Assembly: GCF_001426505.1 (NCBI RefSeq)
Contig: NZ_LMEV01000018.1
Span: forward strand, 18,802 to 82,801
Length of the DNA: 64,000 nt
From: Variovorax sp. Root473
GTDB lineage: Bacteria > Pseudomonadota > Gammaproteobacteria > Burkholderiales > Burkholderiaceae_C
Reading direction: 5' to 3'
Below are positions 37,046 through 45,865 of this stretch, one piece after another. Both the position numbers and the translations under genes were made by a program. Each line of letters opens with the position of its first letter. Positions within the stretch are counted from its first letter, which is position 1. Under the pieces are notes generated by a model. The model saw only the letters and a program-made list of their open reading frames with translations. It made no database searches and was not told where the DNA came from.

Positions 37046-38494
37046 TTACCAGGGCAACGAGTAGGTCTTGGTGTTGGTGAAGCTCTTCATCGCCTCGAGC
37101 ACGCCTTCCTTGTAGCCCAGGCCCGAGTCCTTGATGCCGCCGAAGGGCGTGAGCTCCAGCCGGTAGCCGGGCACCTCGCGCACGTTGACGCTGCCCACGT
37201 TCAGCTCGCGGATGAAGCGCGTGATGTAGTCCAGCCGGTTGGTGCAGATCGAGGACGACAGGCCGTAGGCCGTGCCGTTGGAGATGCGGATCGCCTCGTC
37301 GATGTTCCTGAAGCGGATCACCGGCGACACGGGGCCGAAGGTCTCATGCTTGGCGACGGTCATCTCGGGGTCGACGTGGTCGAGCACGGTGGGCGAGTAC
37401 AGCGCGCCGCGGCGTTCGTTGCCGTACAGCAGCTTCGCACCGGCGGCGATGGCTTCGTTGACCACGGCTTCGAACTGCTTCGCAGCCGCTTCGTCGATCA
37501 CGGTGCCCATGTCGGTGTCGGGGTCCATCGGGTCGCCGTACTTCAGCGCGCGGGTCTTCTCGACCAGCAACTCGACGAAGCGATCCGCCACCGACTCGTG
37601 CACCAGCATGCGCTTCACCGCGGTGCAGCGTTGCCCCGAGTTCTTGTACGATCCGTTGGCAGCGAGCGTGGCCGCTTCCTCGACGTCCGCGTCTTCCATC
37701 ACGATGATCGGGTCGTTGCCGCCCAGCTCCAGGATCTGGCGCTTGTAGGTGGCCTTGCCCGCGATGTACTTGCCGATGGGCACGCCGCCGGTGAAGGTGA
37801 CGAGATCGACGTCGGCGTTGGTCAGCAGCTCGTCGGCAATTTCCTTGGGGTCGCCCGTGAGCACCGACAGCATCTGCGGCGGCAGGCCTGCCTCGTACAG
37901 GATGTCGGCCAGCAGGAAGGCCGTGAGCGGCGTCTTCTCGCTGGGTTTGAGCACGATGCGGTTGTTGGTCGCGATGGCCGGCGCCACCTTGTGGATCACC
38001 TGGTTCAGCGGATGGTTGAACGGCGTGATGGCGGTGATGGCGCCCAAGAGCGGCTCGCGCATCGTGTAGACCTTGCGGCTCTTGCCGTGGTGCGTGAGGT
38101 CGCAGGAGAACACCTGACCGTCGTCCACCAGCGCCTGGTTGGCGGCGAACAGCAGCACGTCGGAGGCGCGGCCCACTTCGTACAGCGAGTCCTTGCGGCA
38201 CAGGCCCGATTCGAGCGTGATGACGCGCGAGATCTCGTCCAGGCGCGAAGCGATGATCTCGCCGGCGCGCATGAGGATCTTGTAGCGCTCGTAGCGCGTG
38301 AGCGTGGGCTTGTAGTCGCGGGCAATGCGCAGCGCGTGGCGCACGTCGTCCAGCGTGGCCTTGGGCACGGTGGCGATCACCTCGCCGGTGTAGGGGTAGG
38401 TGACCTCGATGGTGCGGTCGCGATGCACTTTTTCACCCGCGATGCGCAGGGCTTCGCGGTGGACGGTGCCTGGCTTCAGGATGGCTTGGCTCAT
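37046..38494 (-). CDS. phnY: Phosphonoacetaldehyde dehydrogenase
   Basis: NAD-dependent aldehyde dehydrogenase of 482 residues. Catalytic Cys290 (NSGQRCTA), general-base Glu256 (LELGGNDP) and oxyanion Asn160 (PFNHPLNQ) are present, so unlike mmsA it is a standard acid-producing enzyme. ITPFNHPLNQVIHKVAPA and PGYRLELTPFGG agree with PhnY. It converts phosphonoacetaldehyde to phosphonoacetate. phnA (17 bases upstream) and phnZ (2 bases downstream) share the transcript. No phosphonatase (phnX) is present, so this is the oxidative route. Confidence 0.92.
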   Translation of the reverse strand: MSQAILKPGTVHREALRIAGEKVHRDRTIEVTYPYTGEVIATVPKATLDDVRHALRIARDYKPTLTRYERYKILMRAGEIIASRLDEISRVITLESGLCRKDSLYEVGRASDVLLFAANQALVDDGQVFSCDLTHHGKSRKVYTMREPLLGAITAITPFNHPLNQVIHKVAPAIATNNRIVLKPSEKTPLTAFLLADILYEAGLPPQMLSVLTGDPKEIADELLTNADVDLVTFTGGVPIGKYIAGKATYKRQILELGGNDPIIVMEDADVEEAATLAANGSYKNSGQRCTAVKRMLVHESVADRFVELLVEKTRALKYGDPMDPDTDMGTVIDEAAAKQFEAVVNEAIAAGAKLLYGNERRGALYSPTVLDHVDPEMTVAKHETFGPVSPVIRFRNIDEAIRISNGTAYGLSSSICTNRLDYITRFIRELNVGSVNVREVPGYRLELTPFGGIKDSGLGYKEGVLEAMKSFTNTKTYSLPW

Positions 38495-38511
38495 GGGTGC
38501 TCCGTGCAGTG

Positions 38512-39738
38512 TCAGCGTGCGTGGTTCAGGGCGAGGTCGAGCGCATCGAAGTTGCGCAGCCGGCGGCCGGGGGCGATGCCTTCGACCGGGCGGTTGCAGA
38601 TCAGCGGCACCTTCTGCTCGGACACACCACCGTGCGAACGCAGCGGCACTTCGAGGGCCGACAGGTCATGGCGGCTGGCGGCGGTGCCGATGACGGTGCT
38701 CTGCTCGCTCACCACCACGATGTCGCCGATGCGGTCCGGCGGCAGCTCGAAGCGCTTGGCGGCTTCGGCGCGCGAGAGCACGAGCTCCATGCCCGGGATG
38801 CCCTTGATGCGTTCGATCCAACCCGGCACGCTGGCTTCGTCGGGGGCGTACACGGTGGCGAAGGAACCGAGCGCGCCGTGGTGCACCACGTAGGGATCGG
38901 TGATCGGCAGGATCACGCGGGCCTTTTCAGCGCCGTACCAGCCGTCGAGCACGTCCTGCAGGTAGATCACGTTGGGCGAGCCATCGGCGCCGTGCTTGTC
39001 GTTCATGCCGTGGTCGGCCGTGAGCACGATGGTGGCGCCCAGTGCATCGAGCTGCGCGAGGTAGCCGTCCATCATGGCGTAGAAGGCATTCGCGGCGGGG
39101 CTGCCCGGCGCGGCCTTGTGCTGCACGTAGTCGGTGGTCGACAGGTACATGAGGTCGGGGCGCTGCGATTCCATGAGCTTCACGCCGGCGGCGAACACGA
39201 ACTCCGACAGCTCCGCGCTGTACACCGAAGGCACGGGCATGCCGACCATATCGAGCACGTTGTCGATGCCGTTCTCTTCCATCGTCACCTGGTCCGACTT
39301 CTCCGACGAGAAGCAGATGCCCTTCATCTTGTGGCCCAGCAGCTTGCGCAACTTGTCCTTGGCCGTGACCACGGCGAGCTTGGCGCCCGCGTCGGCAAAG
39401 GCCGCGAGCACGGTGCCGGCGCGCAGGTACTTGGGGTCGTTCATCATCACTTCCTGGCCCAGCTCGCGGTCGAAGAAGTAGTTGCCGCAGATGCCGTGCA
39501 CGGCCGGCGGCGCGCCGGTCACGATCGACAGGTTGTTGGGGTTGGTGAACGAGGGCACGACGCAGTCGGCGAGCAGATCGGCACCGTCCTTGCGCATGCG
39601 GGCGATGCAGGGCGCCACGCCGGCCTCGATGGCCGCGTCGAGGTACGCCGGCTCGCAGCCGTCCACGCACACGACCACGATCGGACGGGCCATCCAGCGA
39701 TAGCTCCTGGCATTGACTTCAAGTGTCTCCGGCGTCAT
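38512..39738 (-). CDS. phnA: Phosphonoacetate hydrolase
   Basis: Alkaline-phosphatase superfamily enzyme of 408 residues that splits phosphonoacetate into acetate and phosphate. Two-zinc-site residues are visible: Asp27 (VDGCEP), nucleophile Thr in PSFTNPNNLS near residue 64, Asp/His in TTDYVQH, Asp-His in TADHGMND, and His in RSHGG. Start at 39738 is supported by GGAA eight bases upstream; an upstream start in-frame would run into the gntR gene. Only one base separates it from the gntR stop. Carbon and phosphate are both recovered, so the pathway can work without phosphate starvation control. Confidence 0.93.
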   Translation of the reverse strand: MTPETLEVNARSYRWMARPIVVVCVDGCEPAYLDAAIEAGVAPCIARMRKDGADLLADCVVPSFTNPNNLSIVTGAPPAVHGICGNYFFDRELGQEVMMNDPKYLRAGTVLAAFADAGAKLAVVTAKDKLRKLLGHKMKGICFSSEKSDQVTMEENGIDNVLDMVGMPVPSVYSAELSEFVFAAGVKLMESQRPDLMYLSTTDYVQHKAAPGSPAANAFYAMMDGYLAQLDALGATIVLTADHGMNDKHGADGSPNVIYLQDVLDGWYGAEKARVILPITDPYVVHHGALGSFATVYAPDEASVPGWIERIKGIPGMELVLSRAEAAKRFELPPDRIGDIVVVSEQSTVIGTAASRHDLSALEVPLRSHGGVSEQKVPLICNRPVEGIAPGRRLRNFDALDLALNHAR

Positions 39739-39739
39739 T

Positions 39740-40486
39740 TCAGACTTCCTTTTGAGGTGGGTGGTTCGGGGTAGCAGGGGTGTTGCTGGTAATGGCCGCG
39801 TCGCCGTCGATGCGGCCGAAGGCCTTGTGCATCCGCGCACGGCTGCCGGCCACGTGCTCGCGCAATGCGCGCCCTGCCGTGTCGGGGTTGCCGCTGGCGA
39901 TGGCGTCGACGATGTGGCTGTGCTCGTCGGCCGAGACCCGCAGGCCGCCGCCGCTGTCGAGCGCGCGCATTCTGAAAAGGTGCAGCTCCTTGACGAGCCG
40001 CTTGTAGGTCTCGGTGAGCTTCTTGCTGCCCGCGATGTCGAGCAGGATCTCGTGGAATTGCAGGTTGAGCTGCGCGTACTGCTCCACGTCCTGCGCCTGG
40101 GCTGCCGAGCGCATCGCGTCGACCATGGCGCGCAGCCGCTCCACCGCGTCGGGCTGGATGGCCAGGGCCACGCGCCGGCCGATGATTTCTTCGAGCGCCT
40201 CGCGCAGCTCGTAGATCTCGTCTGCCTCTTCGAAGGCGATCTCGCGCACGAAGACGCCGCGGTTCTTCTCGTTGCGCACGAGGCCCGCTTCTTCCAGTGC
40301 GCGCAACGCCTCGCGGATCGGGCCGCGGCTGGTGTTGAAGCGCTGCGAGAGCTCGCTCTCGTTGATGCGGCTGCCCACGGGGAGCTCGCCCGTCATGATC
40401 AAACGCTCGATTTCTTCCTGCATCAGCATCGGCAGCGAGCTGGACTGGAGGAACGCGAGGGCGGCGGAGTGATTGCTGGTGACCAT
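39740..40486 (-). CDS. GntR-family (FCD) regulator of the phosphonate island
   Basis: Regulator of 248 residues. The winged HTH spans about 15-80 (GSRINESELSQRFNTSRGPIREALRALEEAGLVRNEKNRGVFV). The FCD ligand domain follows, with metal-binding Asp/His residues expected in LNLQFHEILLDIAG and SADEHSHIVDAIASGN. It is the first gene of the minus arm; phnA begins one base after its stop. Two tandem palindromes (TTGA-N6-TCAA) lie 18 and 42 bases before its start, between it and phnS, so it probably represses both arms. Its ligand could be AEP, phosphonoacetaldehyde or phosphonoacetate. Confidence 0.88.
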   Translation of the reverse strand: MVTSNHSAALAFLQSSSLPMLMQEEIERLIMTGELPVGSRINESELSQRFNTSRGPIREALRALEEAGLVRNEKNRGVFVREIAFEEADEIYELREALEEIIGRRVALAIQPDAVERLRAMVDAMRSAAQAQDVEQYAQLNLQFHEILLDIAGSKKLTETYKRLVKELHLFRMRALDSGGGLRVSADEHSHIVDAIASGNPDTAGRALREHVAGSRARMHKAFGRIDGDAAITSNTPATPNHPPQKEV

Positions 40487-40506
40487 GGGGCGTATTTTCC
40501 CGAAGG

Positions 40507-40546
40507 ATTGAAAACTGTCAACAATCTTTTATTGACAGTCGTCAAT
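40507..40546. promoter_or_regulatory. Tandem palindromic operators of the phosphonate island
   Basis: Two copies of TTGA-N6-TCAA lie 24 bases apart: 40508-40521 and 40532-40545. The second is part of the perfect palindrome ATTGAC-AGTC-GTCAAT (40531-40546). An outer perfect repeat ACTGTCAA/TTGACAGT (40514-40521, 40532-40539) bridges them. They sit in the 164-base region between divergent gntR and phnS. The spacing, just over two helical turns, suits binding of two GntR dimers on one face. Confidence 0.62.
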
Positions 40547-40650
40547 CAGCAACCTACATTGCAAACACCGGGCGGCGTTGGATACCTTCGCGCCGGCGCC
40601 AGCCCCTCACTCACCCTCTTCAGTGACAGCCAGCCTTTCAGGAGAAACAG

Positions 40651-41688
40651 ATGACGATGAAACAAAGCACGCGCCGCCTCACCGCTGCCCTGTGTGTTGC
40701 GGCCCTCGGCCTCGTGTCCGGCAGTGCGTGGGCGCAAAAGACGCCGCTCCTGGTCTACACGGCGCTCGAGACCGACGCCATGAAGCTGTACAAGGACGCG
40801 TTCGAGAAGGCCAACCCCGACATCGAGGTGAAATGGGTGCGCGACTCCACCGGCATCGTCACCGCCAAGCTGCTGGCCGAAAAAGCCAACCCCCAGGCCG
40901 ACGTGGTGGCCGGCCTGGCCGCCAGCAGCCTGGCGCTGCTGCAGCAGGAAGGCATGCTGCTTCCTTATGAGCCCAAGGGCTTCAAGGAGCTGAACCCCGC
41001 GTACTCCGACGCCGCGCGCCCGCCCGCCTGGGTCGGCATGGACGTGTGGGCCGCCACCATCTGCTTCAACATGGTCGAGGCCAAGAAGCTCGGCCTGCCC
41101 AAGCCCGAGAGCTGGAAGGACCTGACCAAGCCCGTCTACAAGGGCACGATCTCGATGCCGCACCCCGCCTCCAGCGGCACCGGCTACCTCGACGTGTCGT
41201 ACTGGCTGCAGAACATGGGCGACGCCGAAGGCTGGAAGTACATGGACGCGCTGCACCAGAACATCGCGCAGTACGTGCACTCGGGCTCCAAGCCCTGCAA
41301 GCAGGCGGGCGCGGGCGAGTTCCCCATCGGCATCTCGTTCGAGTTCCGCGCGCACCAGGTGAAGAAGTCGGGCGCGCCGGTCGACCTGATCTTTCCGAAG
41401 GAAGGCCTGGGCTGGGACATCGAGGCCACCAGCCTCATGAAGACCAGCACGAAGCTGGCGCAGGGCAAGCGCTTTGCCGACTGGATGGCGAGCAAGGAAG
41501 CCAACCAGATCAGCGCGCGCTGGTGGGCCGTGGTCGCCTACCCGGGCGTGGTCTCCAAGCTGGAAGGCATTCCCGACAACTACGAGAAGCTGCTGGCCAA
41601 GAACGACCTGAACTGGGCCGCCAAGAACCGCGAACGCATCCTGGCCGAATGGAGCAAGCGCTACGAAGGCAAAGCAGAGCCGAAGTAA
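40651..41688 (+). CDS. phnS: 2-Aminoethylphosphonate-type ABC transporter binding protein
   Basis: Periplasmic binding protein of 345 residues in the iron(III)/spermidine/phosphonate superfamily. Sec signal peptide (TAALCVAALGLVSGSAWAQ), then TPLLVYTALETDAMKLYKDAFEKANPDIEV, the usual opening. Motifs DADVVAGLAASS and TISMPHPASSGTGYL are typical of PhnS. An AGGAG box lies at normal spacing before the ATG. It is first of phnS-T-UV-W. Iron binding is unlikely, because the genes beside it are all for phosphonates. Confidence 0.9.
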   Translation: MTMKQSTRRLTAALCVAALGLVSGSAWAQKTPLLVYTALETDAMKLYKDAFEKANPDIEVKWVRDSTGIVTAKLLAEKANPQADVVAGLAASSLALLQQEGMLLPYEPKGFKELNPAYSDAARPPAWVGMDVWAATICFNMVEAKKLGLPKPESWKDLTKPVYKGTISMPHPASSGTGYLDVSYWLQNMGDAEGWKYMDALHQNIAQYVHSGSKPCKQAGAGEFPIGISFEFRAHQVKKSGAPVDLIFPKEGLGWDIEATSLMKTSTKLAQGKRFADWMASKEANQISARWWAVVAYPGVVSKLEGIPDNYEKLLAKNDLNWAAKNRERILAEWSKRYEGKAEPK

Positions 41689-41762
41689 GCACTGCGGCAT
41701 CTCCCTGTTTTCAATTCAAGGGCGACGCCACTGGTGATGCCCTCCAACGACGAGTGCGAAAA

Positions 41763-42896
41763 ATGGACATGACCGACACCCGCTTCATCGCCAGCCAGTT
41801 GCCCGCCGCCGCCGCGGCGCTCGAGATCATCGGCGTTCGAAAGGACTTCGAAGCCTTCAGCGCGCTGCGCGACGTGCACCTGCGCGTGAACCCGGGCGAG
41901 ATGCTGTGCTTTCTCGGCCCCTCGGGCTGCGGCAAGACCACGCTGCTGCGCATCATCGCGGGCCTGGAGACACAGACCGCGGGGCAGATCCTGCAGAACG
42001 GCAAGGACGTCTCGTGGCTTTCGCCGGACAAGCGTGACTACGGCATCGTGTTCCAGTCGTATGCGCTCTTTCCCAACCTGTCGATCGCGGAGAACGTGGG
42101 CTACGGCCTCGTCAACAGCCGTGCCAAACGCGGCGAGATCAAGGCACGCGTCGACGAGCTGCTGAAGCTGGTCGGCCTGCCGACCTCGGGCGCCAAGTAC
42201 CCGAGCCAGCTCTCGGGTGGCCAGCAACAGCGCGTGGCCCTGGCCCGCGCGTTGGCCACGCGGCCCGGCCTGCTGCTGCTGGACGAACCGCTGTCGGCGC
42301 TCGACGCGCTGGAGCGCATCCGCCTGCGCGGCGAGATCCGCCGGCTGCAGAAGCAGGTCGGCATCACGACCATCATGGTCACGCACGACCAGGAAGAAGC
42401 GCTCTCGATGGCCGACCGCATCGTGGTGATGAACCACGGCGTGATCGAGCAGGTCGGCACGCCGATGGAAATCTACGAACAGCCGGCCACGCCCTTCGTG
42501 GCCGACTTCGTGGGCAAGGTCAACGTGCTGCGCGCGATGGCGCTGGGCAACCAGCGCTTCCAGGTCGGCGACATGGAACTGCAGTGCGACGCCTGCGACG
42601 GCGCCTTCGAGCCCGGCGACGCGGTCAACCTGTACCTGCGGCCCGAAGACCGCGCGGTGGAACACCTGCGCGAGGACACGCCGAATCGCCTGCAGGCCAA
42701 GGTCACGAAGGTCGAGTTCCTGGGCGGCCTGTGCATTGCCGAAGTGACGGCCGACGCGCTGCACGGCCAGACGCTGGGCCTGCACTTCTCGCTGAACCAG
42801 CTGCACGACCTGGACATCCGCGAAGGCAACGTGATCGACATCGCGCTGCGCGCCAACCGCATCCGCGCCTTTGCCGCGCGCACGTCGAAGCCATGA
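41763..42896 (+). CDS. phnT: 2-Aminoethylphosphonate-type ABC transporter ATPase
   Basis: ATPase of 377 residues. Walker A GPSGCGKTTLLRIIAG, signature LSGGQQQRVALARAL, Walker B LLLLDEPLSALDALER and the switch His in TIMVTHDQEEALSM are intact. The C-terminal 120 residues form a TOBE-like regulatory domain. Start 41763 is chosen; a second ATG six bases later is possible. Overlaps the permease gene by ATGA. The two-domain permease and this ATPase match the known second type of AEP transporter. Confidence 0.9.
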   Translation: MDMTDTRFIASQLPAAAAALEIIGVRKDFEAFSALRDVHLRVNPGEMLCFLGPSGCGKTTLLRIIAGLETQTAGQILQNGKDVSWLSPDKRDYGIVFQSYALFPNLSIAENVGYGLVNSRAKRGEIKARVDELLKLVGLPTSGAKYPSQLSGGQQQRVALARALATRPGLLLLDEPLSALDALERIRLRGEIRRLQKQVGITTIMVTHDQEEALSMADRIVVMNHGVIEQVGTPMEIYEQPATPFVADFVGKVNVLRAMALGNQRFQVGDMELQCDACDGAFEPGDAVNLYLRPEDRAVEHLREDTPNRLQAKVTKVEFLGGLCIAEVTADALHGQTLGLHFSLNQLHDLDIREGNVIDIALRANRIRAFAARTSKP

Positions 42897-44617
42897 ACAC
42901 GCTGGCACGTCCCCGCCCTGTGCTCGCTGCACGCCCCGCCCTGCGCTGGAGCCGCGACGAGACCATCGCGCGCGCCATCCTGTTCGTGGTGATGGCGATG
43001 CTGTTCGTGTTCCTCATCGCGCCGCTGTTGACCATCCTGGCGCACGCGGTGCAGGACAAGAACGGCCGCTTCGTCGGCCTGGCCCACTTCATCACCTACT
43101 TCCAGACGCCGAGCCTTCTGCGCGCGGCCTGGAACTCGGTGTGGGTGTCGGCCGCGGTGGTGATGATCTCGGTGCCCACGGCCTTCGTGTTCGCCTACGC
43201 GCTCACGCGCAGCCGCATGCCGGCGCCGCTGAAGGCGGTGTTCCGGCTCATCGCGCTCATTCCGCTGCTTGCGCCCTCGCTGCTGTCGGCCATCTCGTTC
43301 GTGCAGTGGTTCGGCAACCAGGGCGCGCTCAAGTTCCTGCTGGGCGGCGCCTCGATCTACGGCGCGTCCGGGATCATCCTGGCCGAGGTCTACAACACCT
43401 TTCCGCACGCGCTGATGATCCTGGTCACCGCGCTGTCGCTGGCCGATGGCCGGCTGTACGAGGCGGCCGCCGCGCTGCGCACACGACCCCTGCGCCAGTT
43501 CATGACGATCACCCTGCCCTCGTGCAAGTACGGCCTGATCAGCGCGGCCACCGTGGTCTTCACCTACGTGGTGAGCGACTTCGGCGCGCCCAAGGTCATC
43601 GGTGGCAACTTCAACGTGCTGTCGGTCGACGTGTTCAAGCAGGTGGTCGGCCAGCACAACTTCTCGATCGGCGCGGTGGTCGGCATGCTGCTGCTCATCC
43701 CGTCGATCATTTCCTTCGTGATCGACTACGTGGTGCGACGCAAGCTGAAGGCGCAGCTCACGGCGCGCTCGGTGCCCTACGTGCCCAAGCCGCGCAAGCT
43801 GGCGGATGCACTGCTCACACTGTTCTGCACCGTGGTCTGCGGCCTGCTGCTGGCCACCATCGGCATGGCGATCTACACCTCGGCGATCTCGCTGTGGCCC
43901 TACGACCTGTCGTTCACGCTCAAGCACTACCACTTCGTGCTGGTCGAGAGCGACATGGCCGCTGCCTACGGCAACAGCCTGCTCGTGGCCATGGTCACGG
44001 CGGTGGCCGGCTCGCTCATCGTGTTCGTGGGCGCCTACCTGATCGAGAAGACGCGCAACCTGGGCCTCATGCGCAAGGGCATGCACCTGATGGCGGTGCT
44101 GTCGATGGCGGTGCCGGGCCTGGTGCTCGGCCTGGGCTACGTGATGTTCTTCAACCATCCGTCCAACCCGCTGAACTTTCTCTACCAGACGATGGCGATC
44201 CTGGTCATCTCGATGGTGGTGCACTACTACACCTCGAGCCACCTCACGGCAGTGACGGCGCTCAAGCAGATCGACAACGAGTTCGAGGCCGTGTCGGCCT
44301 CGCTCAAGGTGCCGTTCTTCAAGACCTTCCTGCGCGTGACGGTGCCGGTGTGCCTGCCGGCCATCCTGGACATCGGGCGCTACTTCTTCGTGGTATCGAT
44401 GGCCAGCCTGTCGTGCGCCATCTTCCTGTACACGCCGGAGACCATCCTCGCGTCGGTCGCGATCATGCACCTGGACGACGCCGGCGACATTGGCCCGGCC
44501 GCCGCGCTGGCCAGCCTGATCGTCGTCACCTCGACGCTGGTGTGCATCGCCTATGCCCTGCTCACGCGCGTGCTGCTCGCACGAACGCAGGCCTGGCGCA
44601 ACCTCGGCCGCGTCTGA
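42893..44617 (+). CDS. Two-domain 2-aminoethylphosphonate-type ABC permease
   Basis: Fused permease of 574 residues, two homologous halves each with about six membrane helices. The EAA loops are ADGRLYEAAAALRTRPLRQFMTITLP in the first half and NEFEAVSASLKVPFFKTFLRVTVP in the second. In PhnSTUV systems these are separate phnU and phnV genes; here one chain supplies the whole membrane path, as in many ferric-type transporters. ATGA overlap with phnT and 50 bases before phnW. Confidence 0.9.
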   Translation: MNTLARPRPVLAARPALRWSRDETIARAILFVVMAMLFVFLIAPLLTILAHAVQDKNGRFVGLAHFITYFQTPSLLRAAWNSVWVSAAVVMISVPTAFVFAYALTRSRMPAPLKAVFRLIALIPLLAPSLLSAISFVQWFGNQGALKFLLGGASIYGASGIILAEVYNTFPHALMILVTALSLADGRLYEAAAALRTRPLRQFMTITLPSCKYGLISAATVVFTYVVSDFGAPKVIGGNFNVLSVDVFKQVVGQHNFSIGAVVGMLLLIPSIISFVIDYVVRRKLKAQLTARSVPYVPKPRKLADALLTLFCTVVCGLLLATIGMAIYTSAISLWPYDLSFTLKHYHFVLVESDMAAAYGNSLLVAMVTAVAGSLIVFVGAYLIEKTRNLGLMRKGMHLMAVLSMAVPGLVLGLGYVMFFNHPSNPLNFLYQTMAILVISMVVHYYTSSHLTAVTALKQIDNEFEAVSASLKVPFFKTFLRVTVPVCLPAILDIGRYFFVVSMASLSCAIFLYTPETILASVAIMHLDDAGDIGPAAALASLIVVTSTLVCIAYALLTRVLLARTQAWRNLGRV

Positions 44618-44667
44618 GCCCACACGTCACCTCTCGCTCTCATTCCCTTTCCCTGCCTGGAGACACC

Positions 44668-45795
44668 ATGAGTCAAGCCACCCCCATCCTGCTCACGCCC
44701 GGCCCCCTGACCACCTCGGAGCGCACCCGCCAAGCGATGCTGCGCGACTGGGGTTCATGGGACGCCGACTTCAACCAGATCACGGCGCGCATCCGCAAGG
44801 AAGTGCTCAACATCGTGCACGGCACGGGCACCCACGAGTGCGTGCCCCTGCAAGGCAGCGGCACTTTCTCGGTCGAAGCGGCCATCGGCACGATCGTGCC
44901 GCGCAACGGCCATGTGCTGGTGCCGAGCAACGGCGCGTACTGCCAGCGCCTGGCCAGGATCTGCAAGGTGCTGGGCCGCAAGCTCACGACCATCGACTAC
45001 ACCGAGGAGAAGCAGGTCTCGCCCGCCGACGTCGACCGCGCCCTCGCGGCCGACCCGTCCATCACGCACGTCGCGGTGGTGCACTGCGAAACGGGCGCCG
45101 GCGTGCTCAACCCGCTGCACGAGATCGCGCTGGTCGTCGCCAGGCACGGGCGCGGCTTGATCATCGATGCGATGAGTTCTTTCGGCGCCCTGGACATCGA
45201 CGCGCGCAAGACGCCGTTCGACGCCGTGGTCGCCGCCTCGGGCAAGTGCCTCGAAGGCGTGCCGGGCATGGGCTTCGTCGTCGTCAAGCGCAGCACGCTC
45301 GAAAAGTGCGAAGGCAACTGCCACTCGCTGAGCATGGACCTGTACGACCAGTGGGTCTACATGGAGAAGACCACGCAGTGGCGCTTCACGCCGCCCACGC
45401 ACGTGGTGGCCGCGCTCGACACCGCCATCGCGCAGTACATCGAGGAAGGCGGCCTGCCCGCGCGCGGCGGGCGCTACACGCGCAACTGCAAGGCGCTGGT
45501 CGACGGCCTCGCCACGCTGGGCTTCCGGCCCTTTCTCGACCCGGCGATCCAGGCGCCGATCATCGTCACCTTCCATGCGCCCGACGATGCCAACTACGAC
45601 TTCAAGACCTTCTACCAGGAGGTGAAGAAGCGCGGCTACATCCTCTACCCCGGCAAGCTGACGCAGGTCGAGACCTTCCGCGTGGGCTGCATGGGGCACT
45701 TCGGCGACGCGGGCATCCCGGGCGCGGTCGCGGCCATTGCCGACACGCTGAAAGCCATGGGCATCCAGCAGGTGACGGCGGCCGTCGCGGCCTGA
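44668..45795 (+). CDS. phnW: 2-Aminoethylphosphonate--pyruvate transaminase
   Basis: Class V PLP enzyme of 375 residues. It opens with LLTPGPLTTSERTRQAMLRDWGSWD and has PLP Lys193 (SGKCLEGVPG) and Asp167 (IIDAMSSFGA). It converts AEP and pyruvate to phosphonoacetaldehyde and alanine, feeding PhnY on the other arm. A Shine-Dalgarno-like TGGAG precedes the ATG by seven bases. A nine-pair hairpin follows its stop and may end the operon. Confidence 0.94.
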   Translation: MSQATPILLTPGPLTTSERTRQAMLRDWGSWDADFNQITARIRKEVLNIVHGTGTHECVPLQGSGTFSVEAAIGTIVPRNGHVLVPSNGAYCQRLARICKVLGRKLTTIDYTEEKQVSPADVDRALAADPSITHVAVVHCETGAGVLNPLHEIALVVARHGRGLIIDAMSSFGALDIDARKTPFDAVVAASGKCLEGVPGMGFVVVKRSTLEKCEGNCHSLSMDLYDQWVYMEKTTQWRFTPPTHVVAALDTAIAQYIEEGGLPARGGRYTRNCKALVDGLATLGFRPFLDPAIQAPIIVTFHAPDDANYDFKTFYQEVKKRGYILYPGKLTQVETFRVGCMGHFGDAGIPGAVAAIADTLKAMGIQQVTAAVAA

Positions 45796-45808
45796 AGAAG
45801 CGCTGACA

Positions 45809-45832
45809 GACCGGCGCATTGCAGCGCCGGTC
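45809..45832 (+). terminator. Hairpin after phnW
   Basis: Perfect nine-base inverted repeat GACCGGCGC/GCGCCGGTC with a six-base loop, 13 bases after the phnW stop. There is no T-tract, so it may slow or stabilise the transcript rather than terminate cleanly. It covers the only possible TTG start of a longer MFS reading frame, which argues for the downstream ATG. Confidence 0.5.
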
Positions 45833-45859
45833 CTACAAGGCAGAGGGCGATGCGCTTCG

Positions 45860-45865
45860 CATAAT
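45860..45865 (+). promoter_or_regulatory. -10-like box just before the MFS gene
   Basis: CATAAT (five of six matches) ends seven bases before the ATG at 45873; no Shine-Dalgarno is seen. It resembles the arrangement at the SenA-like gene (CATAATGC then ATG). If real, the ATG at 45873 rather than 45864 is used, and the transcript is leaderless. Confidence 0.3.

Noticed and set aside
45819..45863. A TTG start for the MFS protein, adding fifteen residues.
   Set aside because: It would place the start inside the hairpin after phnW, has no ribosome binding site, and the added residues are not conserved-looking.
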